Source: Clostridia bacterium
Lineage (GTDB): Bacteria > Bacillota > Clostridia > Oscillospirales > CAG-272
Assembly: GCA_017466685.1 (NCBI GenBank)
Contig: JAFTTS010000061.1
Location: forward strand, 1 to 42,942
Direction: 5' to 3'
DNA length: 42,942 nucleotides
Shown: positions 17,646 through 24,984 of the stretch, piece after piece
Layout: each line of letters begins with the position of its first letter
Position numbering within the stretch: the first letter of the stretch is position 1
Notes under the pieces: generated by a model
Told to the model about the DNA's origin: nothing
The model's database searches: none
Seen by the model: only the letters and a program-made list of their open reading frames with translations
Position numbers and translations under genes: made by a program

Positions 17646-18956
17646 ATGGAAGATTTTGAAAGAGCCGTGCTTGTCGCGGTCAATACAGATAAAATGAAGG
17701 ATGGCGAATGTGAAACCTCACTTGCCGAGCTTGAAAGACTGCTCGACACGGCAGGTGGAAGTGTATTCGCGAAAATGATACAGTCGCTCGATTCTCCGAA
17801 CAATCGTACTTGCATCGGAAGCGGTAAACTTATCGAGCTGTCCGATCTTTGTAAAGCGAACGATATAAAGCTCGTTATTTTCGATCTTGACCTCTCGCCA
17901 ATGCAGATACGCAATATTGAGGACGGCATCGACTGTGACGTGCGTGTGCTCGACCGTTCCATGCTCATACTCGATATATTCGCGCTCCACGCAACCTCTG
18001 CCGAGGGTAAACTCCAGGTCGAGCTTGCACAGTTAAAATACACCGCACCGCGTCTTACGGGTAAAGGCACAGAGCTCTCCCGACTCGGAGGTGGTATCGG
18101 CACACGCGGTCCGGGTGAATCGAAGCTCGAGACCGACCGACGTCACTTAAAACGCCGCGAGGAACAGCTCAATGCCGAGCTTGATGACCTCGAACGCGGC
18201 AGACTCACAAAACGCAAAGCACGTGAGCGTTCGGGCATTACAAAGGTGTCAATCGTCGGTTACACAAACGCCGGCAAATCAACACTGCTCAACAAGCTCA
18301 CCGACGCAGGCATCCTCGCCGAGGACAAGCTTTTTGCAACCCTCGACACCACAACAAGAAAATTCACACTTCCCTGCGGAGTTGACATCCTGCTCACAGA
18401 CACAGTCGGATTCATCCGCAACCTGCCGCACCATCTCATCAAAGCGTTCAAATCGACACTTGACGAAGCGGTCTGGGCAGATATCATCATGATCATTATC
18501 GACGCATCCGATCCCGAAGCGATGAATCAGCTTGAGGTGACGGAAAAATTGCTGTCCGAGCTTATGGAAAAGTCCGAATATAACAAGGACAAGCCCACGC
18601 TGTACGTCTATAATAAATGCGACAGAGCCGAGCTCGGATTCGGTCACTTGGCAATCGATCCCGACAAAAACTCGGTTGCGGTGTCAGCACTGACGGGCGA
18701 GGGACTTGATGAGCTTATCGCCAAGCTTGAGGCAATGGTGCAGAACGGCAAAACGAACGAGACCTTCATCATCCCCAACTCGGATGCAGGTATTGTAAAT
18801 CGACTGTACGCATCGGCAGAGATCATTGACATCGACTACGGCAGCGAAGCGGTTACCGTGCGTGCAACAGTGGATGCAAAAACACGCGGACAGTATGACC
18901 GATACAGAGTGAAAAAAGACGGTGAATGTGATGGCGAAGAAGACGAAGAATATTGA
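17646..18956 (+). CDS. hflX: ribosome-associated GTPase HflX
   Basis: This 436-residue GTPase splits stalled or stressed ribosomes. The N-terminal HflX domain ends with the GGGIGTRGPGESKLETDRR signature (about residues 148-168), followed by a coiled-coil linker (LKRREEQLNAELDDLERGR). The G domain carries G1 GYTNAGKST (about residue 207), G3 DTVGFI and G4 NKCD, with SALTGEG as G5. A GGAGG site precedes the ATG. It overlaps the next gene by 26 bp, so the two are probably one operon. Confidence 0.96.
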   Translation: MEDFERAVLVAVNTDKMKDGECETSLAELERLLDTAGGSVFAKMIQSLDSPNNRTCIGSGKLIELSDLCKANDIKLVIFDLDLSPMQIRNIEDGIDCDVRVLDRSMLILDIFALHATSAEGKLQVELAQLKYTAPRLTGKGTELSRLGGGIGTRGPGESKLETDRRHLKRREEQLNAELDDLERGRLTKRKARERSGITKVSIVGYTNAGKSTLLNKLTDAGILAEDKLFATLDTTTRKFTLPCGVDILLTDTVGFIRNLPHHLIKAFKSTLDEAVWADIIMIIIDASDPEAMNQLEVTEKLLSELMEKSEYNKDKPTLYVYNKCDRAELGFGHLAIDPDKNSVAVSALTGEGLDELIAKLEAMVQNGKTNETFIIPNSDAGIVNRLYASAEIIDIDYGSEAVTVRATVDAKTRGQYDRYRVKKDGECDGEEDEEY

Positions 18957-19596
18957 GACACCGATAGCGGAAGCACCGCGCACATATACAACGCTTGAAC
19001 GCGAAGCATCAGCGGAATTTACCGAGAAAAAATCGGTGTTCATCGGTTACGCGTGCCCTGTGAAAACCGAAGCGGAAGCAACGGACTTTATCGCAAAAAT
19101 CCGCAAAAAGCACTCGGACGCAACACACAACTGCTATGCATATCAACTGAACGGCGGCGGTATCGCACGTTACTCGGACGACGGTGAGCCGCAAGGTACG
19201 GCAGGTGTACCGATACTTGACGTGATCAAAAAAAGCGGTGCGAACGACTGCTGTGTTGTTGTCACACGTTATTTCGGCGGTATTTTACTCGGAGCCGGCG
19301 GACTCGTACGCGCATATGCAAACGGTGCAAAGATCGCCCTCGATGCAGCACACATAGTGACATACGAAAATTATACCGAGTTCCGTCTTATCTGCGACTA
19401 TTCGGCATATCAGAAAATAAATTATGAATTTCCCAAGTACGGCATAATCGTAGACGCAAGCGATTTCGGCGGCAATGTTACGCTTCGTCTTGCGATAAAG
19501 GAAACGAAATATACAGAATTTTCAGACAAGCTCGCCGAAATGTTCGCAGGAAGTATAGTACCGGAAATTCTCGGCGAACGGTTCGATTTCAGGTAA
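18931..19596 (+). CDS. YigZ/IMPACT family protein
   Basis: This 221-residue protein has the UPF0029/IMPACT N-terminal domain, with FTEKKSVFIGYACPV, the family core THNCYAYQL, YSDDGEPQGTAGVPIL and VVVTRYFGGILLGAGGLVRA. Its role in bacteria is not well defined; eukaryotic IMPACT regulates Gcn2. The ATG at 18931 lies inside the end of hflX; a GTG at 18922 is in frame and also possible. Both lack a strong Shine-Dalgarno, which fits coupling to hflX translation. A good terminator follows directly. Confidence 0.92.
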   Translation: MAKKTKNIETPIAEAPRTYTTLEREASAEFTEKKSVFIGYACPVKTEAEATDFIAKIRKKHSDATHNCYAYQLNGGGIARYSDDGEPQGTAGVPILDVIKKSGANDCCVVVTRYFGGILLGAGGLVRAYANGAKIALDAAHIVTYENYTEFRLICDYSAYQKINYEFPKYGIIVDASDFGGNVTLRLAIKETKYTEFSDKLAEMFAGSIVPEILGERFDFR

Positions 19597-19607
19597 AATA
19601 AAAATGA

Positions 19608-19635
19608 GGACGTTTTTATATAGACGTCCTTTTTT
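19608..19635 (+). terminator. rho-independent terminator of the hflX operon
   Basis: GGACGT (19608-19613) pairs with ACGTCC (19624-19629), followed by six T. Confidence 0.85.
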
Positions 19636-20055
19636 GTCTCTAATTATCTTTACGTCCGGAATTGCCCTCATCCGTGAAAGTTGCGAAGCAAGCTTTTGCA
19701 CCTCTCCCCCAAGGGAAGGCTTTAAGTTAGTCAGCGCAGCATAGACGATGTTCAACGGCAAAACAATACTCACCTGCACAGACTAACTTTTTTGCAATGA
19801 AAGAAACAACGAAGCAAAGCCGCCCTCGTAAGGTGGCGGCTCGAAGGGTACCGGTATCAAAGCGAATTGGAGCGAAGCGACTGAGCGCAAGTCGGGCGTC
19901 GGCAAGGAGGTGCAAAGGGGAGTTTGAGGGGTTCACTCGCCGAGGGCAATGTGTTGGAATCTGCGCAGTTGGTTCCTGCTCCCCTCATGTATTACGCGAA
20001 GCTCGGAGCACTGAACTTCGACTTTCGCATCATTATCAATTTACACACTTACAAT
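19636..20055. repeat. gene-free stretch with REP-like inverted-repeat structure
   Basis: About 420 bp with no convincing gene. It contains AAGTTAGTCAGCGCAG (19724-19739), whose near-complement CTGCACAGACTAACTT lies at 19774-19789 (two mismatches, one a possible G-T), a perfect AGCCGCC/GGCGGCT stem (19818-19824, 19835-19841), and a purine-rich run GGAGGTGCAAAGGGGAG (about 19907-19923) partly complementary to CACCTCTCCCCC (19699-19710). Such CCTCTCCC/GGGAGG palindromic blocks are frequent between genes of ruminococcal genomes, so this looks like a composite of intergenic repeats. It holds no clear transposase. Confidence 0.45.
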
Positions 20056-20325
20056 CTACAAATCCCAAACTTCAGTTGTCAGCTCCGTCAAAGTCAATGA
20101 TAACTCCAAAGCACGCAAAATCATTATAAAAGAACATAAATCCGGACAAATTCCAATATCCTCCATTTTTTCAATAACCGATACGATAATTCCACTCTTT
20201 TCAGATAGCTCCTCGCGACTCATACCCTTATTCATCCGATGATACATCATAGTTCCAATAAGCGAATCGACTTTACCTCGTGCATCCATCAAAAGTTGGG
20301 CTTTTTCCTGAAAACTTTTTTCCAT
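20056..20325 (-). CDS. small helix-turn-helix protein (XRE-like)
   Basis: This 89-residue protein has a likely helix-turn-helix in YHRMNKGMSREELSEKSGII, followed by VSVIEKMEDIGICPDLCSFI, the pattern of XRE proteins. The ATG at 20325 follows GGGGG. It ends in TAG, rare among the chromosomal genes here. It diverges from another HTH gene across a 107-bp gap holding a consensus promoter for it and an inverted repeat. The arrangement recalls a phage-like repressor pair, but no phage genes adjoin it. Confidence 0.75.
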   Translation of the reverse strand: MEKSFQEKAQLLMDARGKVDSLIGTMMYHRMNKGMSREELSEKSGIIVSVIEKMEDIGICPDLCSFIMILRALELSLTLTELTTEVWDL

Positions 20326-20360
20326 ACTGTATTCCCCCTAAAATTATGATATACAATTAC

Positions 20361-20389
20361 ATTATATCTCAATTTGAAGTATATGTCAA
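20361..20389 (-). promoter_or_regulatory. consensus promoter of the minus-strand HTH gene
   Basis: On the minus strand TTGACA (20389-20384), a 17-nt spacer and TATAAT (20366-20361), about 36 bases before the start codon. Confidence 0.85.
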
Positions 20390-20407
20390 TATCTTGTTTT
20401 GAGATAT
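20364..20407. promoter_or_regulatory. inverted-repeat operator between divergent HTH genes
   Basis: ATATCTCAA (20364-20372) and TTGAGATAT (20399-20407) are perfect inverted half-sites 26 nt apart. The left half overlaps the -10 and spacer of the minus-strand promoter; the right half stands just before a TATAAT (20410-20415) that could serve the plus-strand gene, for which no good -35 is seen. Confidence 0.6.
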
Positions 20408-20432
20408 TATATAATATTTTAGGGTGATATTA

Positions 20433-20645
20433 ATGCGCTTACGGATAAGAGATTTACGTGAAGATTCGGATTTGAAACAAAAAGATATAGCTGCCTACCT
20501 TAACATCAATCAAAATACTTATTCGCAGTATGAAACCGGTGTGCGCTGGTTGCCGCTTGAAGCCTTAGTTAAACTTGCAGATTACTACGGCGTTTCCACT
20601 GATTATCTTCTCGGACTCACGGATAATCCAAAAAGAAATATTTGA
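20433..20645 (+). CDS. small XRE-family DNA-binding protein
   Basis: This 70-residue protein is almost only a helix-turn-helix: RIRDLREDSDLKQKDIAAYL, NINQNTYSQYETGVRWLP and ALVKLADYYGVSTDYLLGLT, a textbook Cro/CI fold. The ATG at 20433 has AGGG about 8 bases upstream; a GTG three codons earlier overlaps that site. It probably binds the operator shared with the divergent HTH gene. Its targets beyond this gap are unknown. Confidence 0.9.
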   Translation: MRLRIRDLREDSDLKQKDIAAYLNINQNTYSQYETGVRWLPLEALVKLADYYGVSTDYLLGLTDNPKRNI

Positions 20646-20672
20646 TCCTCGCTGTTATGGTGAGGATTTTTT
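20645..20672 (+). terminator. rho-independent terminator of the plus-strand HTH gene
   Basis: ATCCTCGC (20645-20652) pairs with GTGAGGAT (20660-20667, one G-T), followed by T-rich sequence; it begins at the last base of the gene. Confidence 0.85.
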
Positions 20673-20683
20673 CTTTTTGCAAT

Positions 20684-20718
20684 AAAAAAACGAGCACCTG
20701 ACACAAAATCAGATGCTC
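20684..20718 (-). terminator. rho-independent terminator of pckG
   Basis: On the minus strand GAGCATCTGA (20718-20709) pairs with TCAGGTGCTC (20701-20692, one mismatch), followed by GTTTTTTT. Confidence 0.85.
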
Positions 20719-20728
20719 ATAATATTAA

Positions 20729-22510
20729 TTAGCCAAGTCTTGCTTTGAGAGCGTCAAGCTCGTCGTAAAGCTCCTTCGGAACACGGTCGCCGATCTGCTT
20801 GTAGAACTCGTCGATACCTGCAAGCTCCTCTTTCCAAAGTGCCGCATCAACGTCGAGCAGGTCGCGTACAGTGTCAACAGTGATGTCAAGACCGTCGATC
20901 TCGATATCCTCTGCCTTCGGAACAAAGCCGATAGGTGTCTCAACCGCGTCAACCTCACCTGCACAGCGAGCGAGGATCCACATTACAACGCGCATATTGT
21001 CGCCAAATCCCGGCCAGATGAAGTGACCTTCGTCGTCGGTTCTGAACCAGTTTACGTTGAAGATCATCGGAGGATTGGAAATCTTCTTGCCCATTGCAAG
21101 CCAGTGACCGAAATAGTCACCCATATCGTAACCTGTGAAGGGACGCATTGCCATCGGGTCACGTCTTACACCACCGACTGCACCGGTAGCTGCCGCAGTG
21201 GTTTCGGAAGCCATGATCGAGCCAACGAATACACCGTGCTGCCAATTTCTTGCCTGGTATACCAGCGGAGCGGTCTTTGCACGTCTGCCGCCGAAGATGA
21301 TAGCGGAGATCGGAACGCCTGCCGGATTGTTGAACTCAGAGGAGAGGCAAGGACAGTTAGCCGCAGAAGCGGTGAAACGGGAGTTCGGATGAGCACCGCA
21401 GGTGGACTTATCCTTCTTGTCGTACTTGGTGTAATCCCACTTGTTGCCCTTCCAGTCAATAGCGTTTGCAGGAGGATTCTTATCGAGACCTTCCCACCAA
21501 ACGGTGTCGTTGTCGAGGTTGTGAACTACGTTTGTGAAGATGGTGTTCTTCATGCAGGTGTGGAGAGCGTTGGGGTTGGACTGCTCGTTTGTACCGGGAG
21601 CAACACCGAAGAAACCGTTCTCGGGGTTAACAGCCCAAAGTCTGCCGTCATCGCCAACACGGAGCCAAGCGATATCATCGCCGACGCACCATGCCTTGTA
21701 ACCCTTCTTCTTATAGATTTCCGGCGGAATGAGCATTGCGAGGTTGGTCTTTCCGCAAGCAGACGGGAATGCGCCTGTTACATACTTAACTTCACCGTTG
21801 GGTGCTTCAATTCCGAGGATAAGCATATGCTCTGCCATCCATCCCTCTTTACGTCCGAGGTAGGAAGCGATACGAAGCGCAAAGCACTTCTTGCCGAGAA
21901 GAACGTTTCCACCGTAACCGGAGTTAACAGACCAGATAGTGTTGTCCTCGGGGAAATGTACAATGTAACGGTTTTCTTCATCGAGATCAGCCTTTGCATG
22001 AAGTCCCTTGATGAAGCCTGCATCGTCACCGAGAGCCTTAAGAACATCAAGACCGACGCGAGTCATGATAACCATGTTAAGTACAACGTAAATGGAGTCG
22101 GTAAGCTCGATACCGTACTTTGCGAACGGAGAGCCGACAGCAGACATCGAGTACGGAATAACGTACATGGTTCTGCCCTTCATGGAACCGGTGTAAAGCT
22201 TTGTGAGCTTTGCGTAGCATTCCTTAGGATCCATCCAGTTATTGATGTTACCTGCATCCTCTTTCTTGGAGGTACAGATGAAGGTTCTGCCCTCAACACG
22301 TGCAACGTCGTTCACAGCAGTTCTGTGAAGGTAGCAATCGGGAAGAAGCTCCTGATTTAACTTGATGATCTCGCCGGTTGAGCAAGCCTCATCGCGCAAT
22401 GCATCGATCTGCTCCTTCGAGCCGTCAATAAGGACGATCTTATCAGGCTTTGTCATCGCAGCCATCTCATCGACCCACTCGTTAACGTACTTGTTGGTAG
22501 TAAGTGCCAT
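20729..22510 (-). CDS. pckG: phosphoenolpyruvate carboxykinase (GTP)
   Basis: This 593-residue enzyme interconverts oxaloacetate plus GTP and PEP plus GDP plus CO2. The GTP-type signature FPSACGKTNLAML (P-loop, about residues 246-258) separates it from the ATP form. Other landmarks are NSGYGGNVLLGKKCFALRIA (Mn and substrate region), WCVGDDIAWLR, and NPENGFFGVAPGTNEQSNP. In anaerobes it often fixes CO2 towards oxaloacetate and succinate. AAGGAG precedes the ATG. The leader has a short hairpin with arms GGAGGAAT and ATTCTCTCC (22574-22554, one bulged base), so post-transcriptional control is possible. It is a single-gene unit. Confidence 0.97.
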   Translation of the reverse strand: MALTTNKYVNEWVDEMAAMTKPDKIVLIDGSKEQIDALRDEACSTGEIIKLNQELLPDCYLHRTAVNDVARVEGRTFICTSKKEDAGNINNWMDPKECYAKLTKLYTGSMKGRTMYVIPYSMSAVGSPFAKYGIELTDSIYVVLNMVIMTRVGLDVLKALGDDAGFIKGLHAKADLDEENRYIVHFPEDNTIWSVNSGYGGNVLLGKKCFALRIASYLGRKEGWMAEHMLILGIEAPNGEVKYVTGAFPSACGKTNLAMLIPPEIYKKKGYKAWCVGDDIAWLRVGDDGRLWAVNPENGFFGVAPGTNEQSNPNALHTCMKNTIFTNVVHNLDNDTVWWEGLDKNPPANAIDWKGNKWDYTKYDKKDKSTCGAHPNSRFTASAANCPCLSSEFNNPAGVPISAIIFGGRRAKTAPLVYQARNWQHGVFVGSIMASETTAAATGAVGGVRRDPMAMRPFTGYDMGDYFGHWLAMGKKISNPPMIFNVNWFRTDDEGHFIWPGFGDNMRVVMWILARCAGEVDAVETPIGFVPKAEDIEIDGLDITVDTVRDLLDVDAALWKEELAGIDEFYKQIGDRVPKELYDELDALKARLG

Positions 22511-22583
22511 TTTGGTTCTCCTTATATAAAATTTATGTTTTTTGTTCGTTTTTGGGAGAGAATACCATTCCTCCGCATTATAT

Positions 22584-22612
22584 ATTATACATCACTTGTC
22601 CGTCAATTGCAA
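22584..22612 (-). promoter_or_regulatory. promoter of pckG
   Basis: On the minus strand TTGCAA (22612-22607), a 17-nt spacer and TATAAT (22589-22584), about 75 bases before the pckG start. Confidence 0.8.
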
Positions 22613-22711
22613 GTGTTTTTTGTTTCTTTGCTGCGGTTTTTACATATTGTTAATATTTTCACCTGTGTGATGGCTATCGAAACGATATTTTCAACTTTAT
22701 CCAAAAACATC

Positions 22712-22740
22712 TTGATATTTCCGCGGCATTGTGGTATAAT
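22712..22740 (+). promoter_or_regulatory. promoter of the structured RNA gene
   Basis: TTGATA (22712-22717), a 17-nt spacer and TATAAT (22735-22740). A start 7 bases after the -10 is G22747, exactly the first base of the long palindrome. Confidence 0.8.
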
Positions 22741-22746
22741 ATATCT

Positions 22747-22964
22747 GCTACACAAAACCGAATAAATGTACGGGTGATGATCTTTCTCTTTATAGGGGAT
22801 ACTATACCCTTTTTTGAATATACTATTATACGAATTTGGTAAAAGCGCAAATTCCGCCAGATAGTATGTTCAGGGTATCATTATCCTTCATTTATCGGGT
22901 TTTGTGTAGCAACAATCGGAGTTTGCGTTTTTCGGTGCGTTGACTTCGGTTGGCGCACCTTTTT
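22747..22964 (+). ncRNA. structured small RNA, 6S-RNA-like architecture
   Basis: No ORF explains this segment. The ends pair: 22747-22768 with 22889-22910 (20 of 22 positions; starts GCTACACAAAACC, ends GGTTTTGTGTAGC). Next come GGGTGATGAT (22772-22781) with ATCATTATCC (22877-22886), ATACCCT (22804-22810) with AGGGTAT (22872-22878), GAATATACTAT (22816-22826) with ATAGTATGTTC (22861-22871), and GAATTTG (22832-22838) with CAAATTC (22848-22854) closing a 9-nt loop. An unpaired bulge of about 22 nt (22782-22803) lies on the 5' side. A promoter precedes it and a terminator (22934-22964) follows. A long rod with closing stem, central opening and apical stem is the layout of 6S RNA, which binds SigA polymerase; the asymmetric opening is a caution. 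Alternatives are a leader of the next gene or a MITE-like palindrome. Confidence 0.6.
22934..22964 (+). terminator. strong rho-independent terminator with TTCG loop
   Basis: GGTGCGTTGAC (22934-22944) pairs with GTTGGCGCACC (22949-22959), with three G-T wobbles, across a TTCG tetraloop, followed by TTTTT. Confidence 0.92.
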
Positions 22965-23032
22965 GTTTTACATACAATCAAGGACGTAAACAGCAAAACC
23001 GATAAATAACATTATTATAAGGAGATATTCCC

Positions 23033-24307
23033 ATGAAAAAATCACTATCACGTTTATTAACCCTTTTATTGTGCGTGTCACTCAGCTTTGCCGCATATGG
23101 CTGCGGTAATGATGCATCGTCTGACAACAGCAGTGGCAATGATGAAATCAATGAAGCTGTGAATGATACTACTATTTTCGACTCGGTTGACGATACCACT
23201 ATCGCGCCCGAGACCACCGATCCTGCAGACATTTCAGATTTTTCATCATTAAACTCACTTGATAAAATTGAAAACGCATTATCGGAAGATGTCGAAAGCA
23301 CTATCGGCGCGCTATCCTCCGATTGGGAAGAATTGAAATTAAAAATTGATACATATGACAGCTATTCAAAAAACATTAATGAAATCGAAAGCTTTTACGG
23401 CAAAGTTGTTTACGAAACGGAACAATTGTGTAATAGATTATATTCTTATTCATTAAGCTATGCACAAGTAATTTTATCGTCAGAGAAATCCTGCGATGAT
23501 ATGTATGATGATATTGATGAGATATACGATAATGTATATGAAAATGCCGGAGATGAAATTTATGATGAAATCTACGACGGCATTTTAGATGATATGTATG
23601 ATGCATTTTACAACGGCATTATAGACGATGCTTACAATGATATTTCGTATTCTGAATATTATGATGCCAGCTCGAACGAATACGACAGATGGTCTGATGC
23701 TAGTTCTGAGGTTTATGACTTATGGTCCGATACCTGTTCCGATATTTATGATTTTTGGTCTGATTTAGGAAGTGATTTATGGAACGAGGATCTTGAAGAT
23801 GCAAGTAAGACAATGAGAGACTTTGAAGAAGACATCTCCCACAAGAACACCGTCGCGCCTGTAACCCCCGCTACTTCTGAGACAACTGCAGCTCCCGAAA
23901 CTACTGCAGCTCCCGAAACTACCGCTACACCCGAAACTACCGCTACACCCGAAACTACCGCGGCTCCCGAAACTACCGCTACACCCGAAACTACCGCGGC
24001 TCCCGAAACTACCGCTACACCCGAAACTACCGCGGCTCCCGAAACTACCGTGGCGTGGAGAGAATTTTTAGCCGATTATGAAGCCTGGGTTGACAGTTAT
24101 ATTGCTGTAGTCAAAAAGTATGAAGCCAACCCCACCGATTTTACTATACTTGCAGAATACACTCAAATGTTGACAGAACTTGCGGAGTGGTCAGAAAAGA
24201 CGGATGAGATGTCGGCATCCTTGAACAATTCTTCTACGCAGGAACTCATGGAATATTCTGCAGAGCTTTCAAGAATCGCACTAAAATTGGCACAAGCTGC
24301 TAATTAA
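23033..24307 (+). CDS. Asp/Tyr-rich lipoprotein with PETTA tandem repeats
   Basis: This 424-residue protein has a lipoprotein signal (KKSLSRLLTLLLCV ... AAYGCG, Cys about residue 24). Then follows an acidic Ser/Asn/Thr linker, a helical region with heptad-like Leu (NALSEDVESTIGALSSDWEE), a very Asp/Tyr/Trp-rich region with degenerate DxxYD repeats (about residues 155-255), a proline-threonine spacer of nine PETT units, and a helical C-terminus. It is probably anchored at the membrane and extends into the wall; function unknown. AAGGAG precedes the ATG. Directly upstream lies the structured RNA and its terminator, and no clear separate promoter is seen in the 68 bp between. The next gene follows by 22 bp. 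Confidence 0.85.
   Translation: MKKSLSRLLTLLLCVSLSFAAYGCGNDASSDNSSGNDEINEAVNDTTIFDSVDDTTIAPETTDPADISDFSSLNSLDKIENALSEDVESTIGALSSDWEELKLKIDTYDSYSKNINEIESFYGKVVYETEQLCNRLYSYSLSYAQVILSSEKSCDDMYDDIDEIYDNVYENAGDEIYDEIYDGILDDMYDAFYNGIIDDAYNDISYSEYYDASSNEYDRWSDASSEVYDLWSDTCSDIYDFWSDLGSDLWNEDLEDASKTMRDFEEDISHKNTVAPVTPATSETTAAPETTAAPETTATPETTATPETTAAPETTATPETTAAPETTATPETTAAPETTVAWREFLADYEAWVDSYIAVVKKYEANPTDFTILAEYTQMLTELAEWSEKTDEMSASLNNSSTQELMEYSAELSRIALKLAQAAN
23894..24055 (+). repeat. 18-bp tandem repeat coding PETT(A/T) units
   Basis: Nine consecutive units begin CCCGAAACTAC and encode PETTAA or PETTAT. Units ending GCTACA and GCGGCT alternate, giving a 36-bp higher-order repeat of three copies. 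Near-identity at silent positions suggests recent slippage or expansion. Confidence 0.9.
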
Positions 24308-24329
24308 ATCACAGGAGGATCATGTAATC

Positions 24330-24872
24330 ATGAGAAAAACTATTTCAATTTCAATGGCAATCGCTTTAATATGCTCTTTATTAATGACTATAACAATTTT
24401 TTTACCGTACGCTACAGCTACCGAGGAACACTCCGAAAGATTAAAGAGTAATTCAAGCTTTTATTCTCTTGAAGATGTTAACATGGACGGCAACGATTTG
24501 GTAAACATTTCCATGACAGACTATGCAAAAATTTACAGCACCATGAGTCAGAAAATGTTCGGAAATTCATCCGCAGGTGTGATGTATGTTGTTTTGGTCG
24601 TTTTAATCGCGATTTTCAGTGCTATAGCGTTACTTTTCTCGATTTTAAAAAAGCCGATTGCAATTATTATTTTTGACATACTTGCGTTCCTTACTTTCTA
24701 TATTCAGAATTGGGACTATACAGATAGAGGAATTATTCCAAGCAGTAATTATGATTGGGGAATTGCATACTACATCTTCATCGTTGCCGCTGTTGCACTT
24801 CTCGCAAATTCTGTTTGGATGCTGATTATTAAAATCAAAAATAAAAAATCTGCTATAGCTTTTAATATGTAA
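24330..24872 (+). CDS. small membrane protein of unknown function
   Basis: This 180-residue protein has a first hydrophobic segment (ISMAIALICSLLMTITIFLP), an extracytoplasmic loop of about 70 residues, and three more membrane segments (YVVLVVLIAIFSAIALLFSI; AIIIFDILAFLTFYIQ; YYIFIVAAVALLANSVWMLI), ending with a basic tail (KIKNKKS). I do not recognise a family. AGGAGG precedes the ATG, and 22 bp separate it from the lipoprotein gene, so the two are likely one operon and may act together at the membrane. Confidence 0.8.
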   Translation: MRKTISISMAIALICSLLMTITIFLPYATATEEHSERLKSNSSFYSLEDVNMDGNDLVNISMTDYAKIYSTMSQKMFGNSSAGVMYVVLVVLIAIFSAIALLFSILKKPIAIIIFDILAFLTFYIQNWDYTDRGIIPSSNYDWGIAYYIFIVAAVALLANSVWMLIIKIKNKKSAIAFNM

Positions 24873-24938
24873 ACAATCTAATCATACTCAACTAAACTGC
24901 TGCAGCCTACTATTAAAAGTGCATCTTAATAAAAGCAA

Positions 24939-24968
24939 AAAAGGGTGAGTCCGAAGATTCACCCTTTT
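24939..24968. terminator. bidirectional terminator between the membrane-protein gene and rsmA
   Basis: AAAAGGGTGA (24939-24948) and TCACCCTTTT (24959-24968) form a perfect stem with A/T tails on both sides, serving both convergent genes. Confidence 0.9.
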
Positions 24969-24984
24969 ATTCATATAAAATCAC

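Noticed and set aside
19797..20129. 110-residue Arg/Ser-rich frame in the gap before the HTH pair
   Set aside because: No ribosome site, atypical composition, and it overlaps repeat-like sequence.
21023..22360. 445-residue open frame antisense to pckG
   Set aside because: It is a codon-bias shadow of pckG; no start signal and an implausible Cys/Val-rich product.
22747..22910. Insertion sequence or MITE as the first explanation of the palindrome
   Set aside because: No flanking target duplication was seen (ATATCT on the left, AACAAT on the right) and a promoter and terminator bracket it exactly; a copy-number search is still needed, so it is kept as an alternative.
23894..24055. CRISPR array
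   Set aside because: The repeats are contiguous with no spacers and are in frame inside a lipoprotein gene.
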